Positions 32,161-34,947 of a DNA stretch of 34,947 nt are shown here, piece after piece. Made by a program: the position numbers and the translations under genes. The notes under the pieces were generated by a model. It saw only the letters and a program-made list of their open reading frames with translations. It was not told the DNA's origin and searched no databases. The first letter of the stretch is position 1; each line of letters starts with the position of its first letter. The stretch comes from JBAZOY01 sp041648505 (GTDB taxonomy: Bacteria > Desulfobacterota > Syntrophia > Syntrophales > CG2-30-49-12): NCBI GenBank assembly GCA_041648505.1, contig JBAZOY010000021.1, positions 1-34,947 of the forward strand, written 5' to 3'.

Positions 32161-33993
32161 TTGCAAAAGAATATCGCGTTATGGCTTGTCATCAGCCTTG
32201 TGTTTATCTTCCTGGTTAATATTTTTAACCGGCCGGAGATTCCACAGAGAGATCTTGTTTTCAGTGATTTTATAAACGAGGTGGAGAAGGGGCGGATCCC
32301 CGAGGTTATAATACAGGGAGAGAGTATTAGCGGCAGGTTGGAAAGTGGGGAAAAGTTTAAGACTTATATCCCAAAAGATGCGGGGATAATTCCCCTTTTG
32401 AAGGAAAAGAAGGTCCAGATTACAGCCAAGCCCGTAGATGATTCTCCCTGGTACATGACTATCCTGATATCCTGGTTTCCCATGCTCCTGCTGGTTGGTG
32501 TATGGATATTCTTTATGCGACAGATGCAGTCGGGTGGGGGCAAGGCTATGGCCTTTGGAAAAAGCAAGGCAAGGCTTGTAACGGATAAATCCAACAAGGT
32601 AACTTTTGCGGATGTTGCCGGTATTGACGAGGCGAAGGCAGAGCTGGAGGAAATAATTAACTTTTTGAGGGATCCCAAAAAATTTACGAGGCTGGGAGGG
32701 AGATTACCCAAGGGAGTGCTTCTCGTAGGAGCACCCGGCACAGGGAAAACCCTGCTGGCCAGGGCAATTGCCGGTGAGGCAGACGTTCCTTTCCTCAGTA
32801 TCAGCGGCTCTGATTTTGTTGAGATGTTCGTAGGGGTGGGGGCATCCAGGGTAAGAGACCTTTTCGTCCAAGGGAAGAAAAATGCCCCCTGCATAATATT
32901 TATTGATGAGATAGATGCAGTAGGAAGGCACAGGGGGGCCGGACTGGGTGGTGGACATGACGAGAGGGAACAGACTCTAAATCAACTACTTGTTGAAATG
33001 GATGGGTTTGAATCAACTGAGGGAGTAATTCTCGTGTCGGCAACTAACAGGCCGGATGTCCTTGACCCCGCTCTGTTGAGACCGGGACGGTTTGACAGGC
33101 AAGTATATGTTCCACTTCCCGATATCAGGGGTAGAAAAAAGATTTTAGAAGTACACGCGAGAACGAAACCTCTTGACGAAGATGTTGATTTTGCCATCAT
33201 TAGCAGGGGAACACCCGGATTTTCGGGGGCCGATATAGAAAATCTGGTCAATGAGGCGGCCCTGAATGCGGCAAGGCTTGATAAAGATAAAGTTAATATG
33301 AGTGACTTCGAGCATGCCAAGGATAAGGTCCTCATGGGTATAGAGAGAAAAAGCATGGTCATCAGTGATGAGGAAAAAAGAAACACAGCCTACCATGAAT
33401 CGGGTCATGCCCTTGTGGCAAAGTTATTGCCTGGGACTGACCCGATCCACAAGGTGACGATCATTCCCCGGGGGAGGGCATTAGGTCTGACCCAGCAATT
33501 ACCGATAGATGAAAAACATACCTACCCTAAGAAATATCTTCTGAGCAGTATTACAATCCTCTTAGGAGGCAGGGCAGCAGAAGAAATAGTTTTAAAGGAT
33601 TTCACTACCGGTGCGGGAAACGATATTGAACGGGCAACAAACCTAGCGAGAAAAATGGTCTGTGAGTGGGGGATGAGTGATGAAATGGGTCCCTTGAGTT
33701 ACGGGAAAAAGGACGAGCAGATCTTTTTAGGACGTGAATTTGCGACACATAAAGATTATAGCGAAGGAACGGCGGAAAAAATAGACAACGAAATAACCAA
33801 GATTGTTTCAGGTGGTTATGAAGAAGCGAAGAAGCTTCTTTTGGATAATCTAAATATTTTAAATAAGCTGGCTTCTGCGTTGCTGGAAAAAGAAGTTCTG
33901 AATGCCCAGGAAATCGATGTGATAATGGGAAACAAAACATCCGATGATTCGGAAGCGGACGGCAAGCAAACAGCGGCTGAACAAACTGTTTAA
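32161..33993 (+). CDS. ftsH: ATP-dependent zinc metalloprotease FtsH
   Basis: Membrane-anchored hexameric AAA protease for quality control of membrane and regulatory proteins. 610 residues. Two transmembrane segments (about 5-22 and 100-120) enclose a short periplasmic domain. AAA features: Walker A GAPGTGKT (near 190), Walker B IIFIDEIDAVG, second region of homology ATNRPDVLDPALLRPGRFDR; the pore loop FVEMFVGVGASR is intact. The zinc site is HESGH (near 412-416), with the third ligand in the later acidic helix (TGAGNDIERAT). Start is TTG 32161, preceded by GAGGAG; the first residues are then MQKNIALW. It lies 64 bases after tilS and 11 before folP, a familiar deltaproteobacterial order. Confidence 0.97.
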   Translation: MQKNIALWLVISLVFIFLVNIFNRPEIPQRDLVFSDFINEVEKGRIPEVIIQGESISGRLESGEKFKTYIPKDAGIIPLLKEKKVQITAKPVDDSPWYMTILISWFPMLLLVGVWIFFMRQMQSGGGKAMAFGKSKARLVTDKSNKVTFADVAGIDEAKAELEEIINFLRDPKKFTRLGGRLPKGVLLVGAPGTGKTLLARAIAGEADVPFLSISGSDFVEMFVGVGASRVRDLFVQGKKNAPCIIFIDEIDAVGRHRGAGLGGGHDEREQTLNQLLVEMDGFESTEGVILVSATNRPDVLDPALLRPGRFDRQVYVPLPDIRGRKKILEVHARTKPLDEDVDFAIISRGTPGFSGADIENLVNEAALNAARLDKDKVNMSDFEHAKDKVLMGIERKSMVISDEEKRNTAYHESGHALVAKLLPGTDPIHKVTIIPRGRALGLTQQLPIDEKHTYPKKYLLSSITILLGGRAAEEIVLKDFTTGAGNDIERATNLARKMVCEWGMSDEMGPLSYGKKDEQIFLGREFATHKDYSEGTAEKIDNEITKIVSGGYEEAKKLLLDNLNILNKLASALLEKEVLNAQEIDVIMGNKTSDDSEADGKQTAAEQTV

Positions 33994-34016
33994 GACTTAG
34001 AAATTTGAGAAGAAAT

Positions 34017-34886
34017 ATGAAGAACGTTGAAAATTCCTTTATTCTCAGGACATGTAAAAGAGAGCTGATTTTGGGGAACCGCACACAGATCATGGGGATT
34101 CTGAACGTAACTCCCGATTCCTTTTCTGATGATGGATGTTTCAAATCGCCGGATGAGGCTATTGAATCTGCTGTCCGGATGGTCAGTGAAGGTGCGGATA
34201 TCATTGATGTGGGAGGAGAATCTTCAAGGCCGGGAGCAGAAGCAGTATCCATTGAAGAAGAATTGGAAAGAGTGATCCCGGTAATAAAGGGTATCGTGAG
34301 AAGAGTCGACGTGCCCGTTTCTGTTGATACCACCAAAGCAAAAGTAGCCAGAGAGGCTGTTAAATCCGGGGCAGAGATAATCAATGATATCAGCGCGATG
34401 AGATTTGACGATCAAATGCCTGCGGTTGTGGCGGATACCGGAGCGGCTGTTGTTCTTATGCATATGAGAGGGACACCGGATAATATGCAGGAAGGAGACT
34501 TGACTTACCGGTTTCTTCTGGCTGACATAATTAGTTTTCTGGTAGATAGAATGGAGGCGGCACAGTCCGCCGGCATAGAGTTTGAGCGCATCATGATTGA
34601 TCCCGGCATCGGTTTTGGAAAGAGTGCGGAGGATAACCTGAAACTGCTGAAGCATCTTTCCGCCTTCAGTACTCTGGGAAGGCCTATCATAACAGGAGCA
34701 TCACGAAAATCATTTATCGGCAAAGTAACAGGCGGTGATCCCCGGGATCGTATTGAAGGAACTGCCGTGGCAGTAACCGCTGCTATTATGAACGGGGGTC
34801 ATGTAGTAAGGGTACATGATGTCGGGAGCATGAAAAAGGTTGTAGCAATGGCCGATGCAATAGTCAGGGCAGGCAACGGAATTTAG
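34017..34886 (+). CDS. folP: Dihydropteroate synthase
   Basis: Joins p-aminobenzoate to the pterin pyrophosphate in folate synthesis; target of sulfonamides. The TIM barrel is complete: IMGILNVTPDSFSDDG, DVGGESSRPGAEAV, VDTTKAKVAREAV, NDISAMRFD, LMHMRGTPDNMQ, DPGIGFGKSAEDNLKLL, GASRKSFIGKV, and a C-terminal RVHDVGSM. 289 residues from ATG 34017 (codon TTG 34005 is an alternative, but ATG has the closer purine run GAGAAGA). It follows ftsH closely. In many relatives the next genes are cdaA, ybbR and glmM; only 61 bases remain here, showing no clear start with a ribosome-binding site, so the next gene cannot be named. Confidence 0.96.
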   Translation: MKNVENSFILRTCKRELILGNRTQIMGILNVTPDSFSDDGCFKSPDEAIESAVRMVSEGADIIDVGGESSRPGAEAVSIEEELERVIPVIKGIVRRVDVPVSVDTTKAKVAREAVKSGAEIINDISAMRFDDQMPAVVADTGAAVVLMHMRGTPDNMQEGDLTYRFLLADIISFLVDRMEAAQSAGIEFERIMIDPGIGFGKSAEDNLKLLKHLSAFSTLGRPIITGASRKSFIGKVTGGDPRDRIEGTAVAVTAAIMNGGHVVRVHDVGSMKKVVAMADAIVRAGNGI

Positions 34887-34947
34887 AAGGGCAGGGAACA
34901 CGGCTACATCCCCTTATATGGTGCAAGTAATGTCAGGACGCCGAGAA

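Noticed and set aside
33605..34384. 259-codon minus-strand frame across ftsH and folP
   Set aside because: Fully opposite two well-supported genes, low-complexity serine-rich translation, no motif: a shadow frame.
1..34947. CRISPR array, prophage, insertion sequence, toxin-antitoxin or defence island
   Set aside because: No regularly spaced direct repeats, transposase, integrase or phage structural gene was seen; the window is almost wholly housekeeping genes.

Overview
The window reads as chromosomal housekeeping DNA of a Gram-negative, probably anaerobic bacterium. The best guess is a deltaproteobacterium in the broad sense (Desulfobacterota, Syntrophus-like). The reasons are an LpxH-type lipid A enzyme and a heptosyltransferase-family enzyme (outer membrane), a tilS-ftsH-folP gene order, an acyl-CoA dehydrogenase beside bioA, and two DUF21/CBS membrane proteins in tandem. 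This placement is inferred from gene content and remembered family sequences; no search was run.

Layout. 1-3211 (minus strand): the start of aspS, hisS, then a HemN-like radical SAM protein. 3597-6755 (plus): def, gcvH, a wrecked 3' fragment of lipA, a dihydrolipoamide dehydrogenase, and an Ogt-type DNA repair methyltransferase. 6765-10449 (minus): uvrA and an LpxH-like phosphoesterase. 10450-11196 holds no convincing gene. 11197-12126 (minus) is a TIM-barrel amidohydrolase, divergent from bioA (12292-13674, plus), which is followed by an acyl-CoA dehydrogenase. 15222-20507 (plus) is an envelope glycosylation group: a YfhO-like membrane protein, a GT9 glycosyltransferase and a GT-C membrane glycosyltransferase. 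20745-22139 is an unusually long class II aldolase. 22221-25574 (minus) holds a GlmU that is only the uridylyltransferase domain, and two overlapping CNNM/CorC-like proteins. 25927-34886 (plus) is a long compact run: purD, purH, purE, a Sua5/YrdC tRNA-modification gene, a HAD phosphatase, tilS, ftsH and folP.

How the genes work together. gcvH and lpd encode the H and L proteins of glycine cleavage (lipoyl carrier and its reoxidase); the adjacent lipA has decayed, so lipoate must be made or scavenged through genes elsewhere. purD, purH and purE are purine synthesis steps, joined to folate (folP) and tRNA maturation (Sua5, tilS). uvrA and ogt are DNA repair. LpxH-like, GT9 and GT-C proteins and the GlmU domain serve the envelope.

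No clearly new multi-gene system is visible. The most interesting observations are: PurD looks archaeal-type inside an otherwise bacterial purine operon; the lipA remnant; a degenerate 7-bp repeat (ending CTGA/CTGG) upstream of def, the aldolase gene and purD, with a longer shared 55-bp segment at two of these sites; a likely ATT start codon in ogt; a GlmU that stops at its domain boundary; and an aldolase with extra N- and C-terminal parts.
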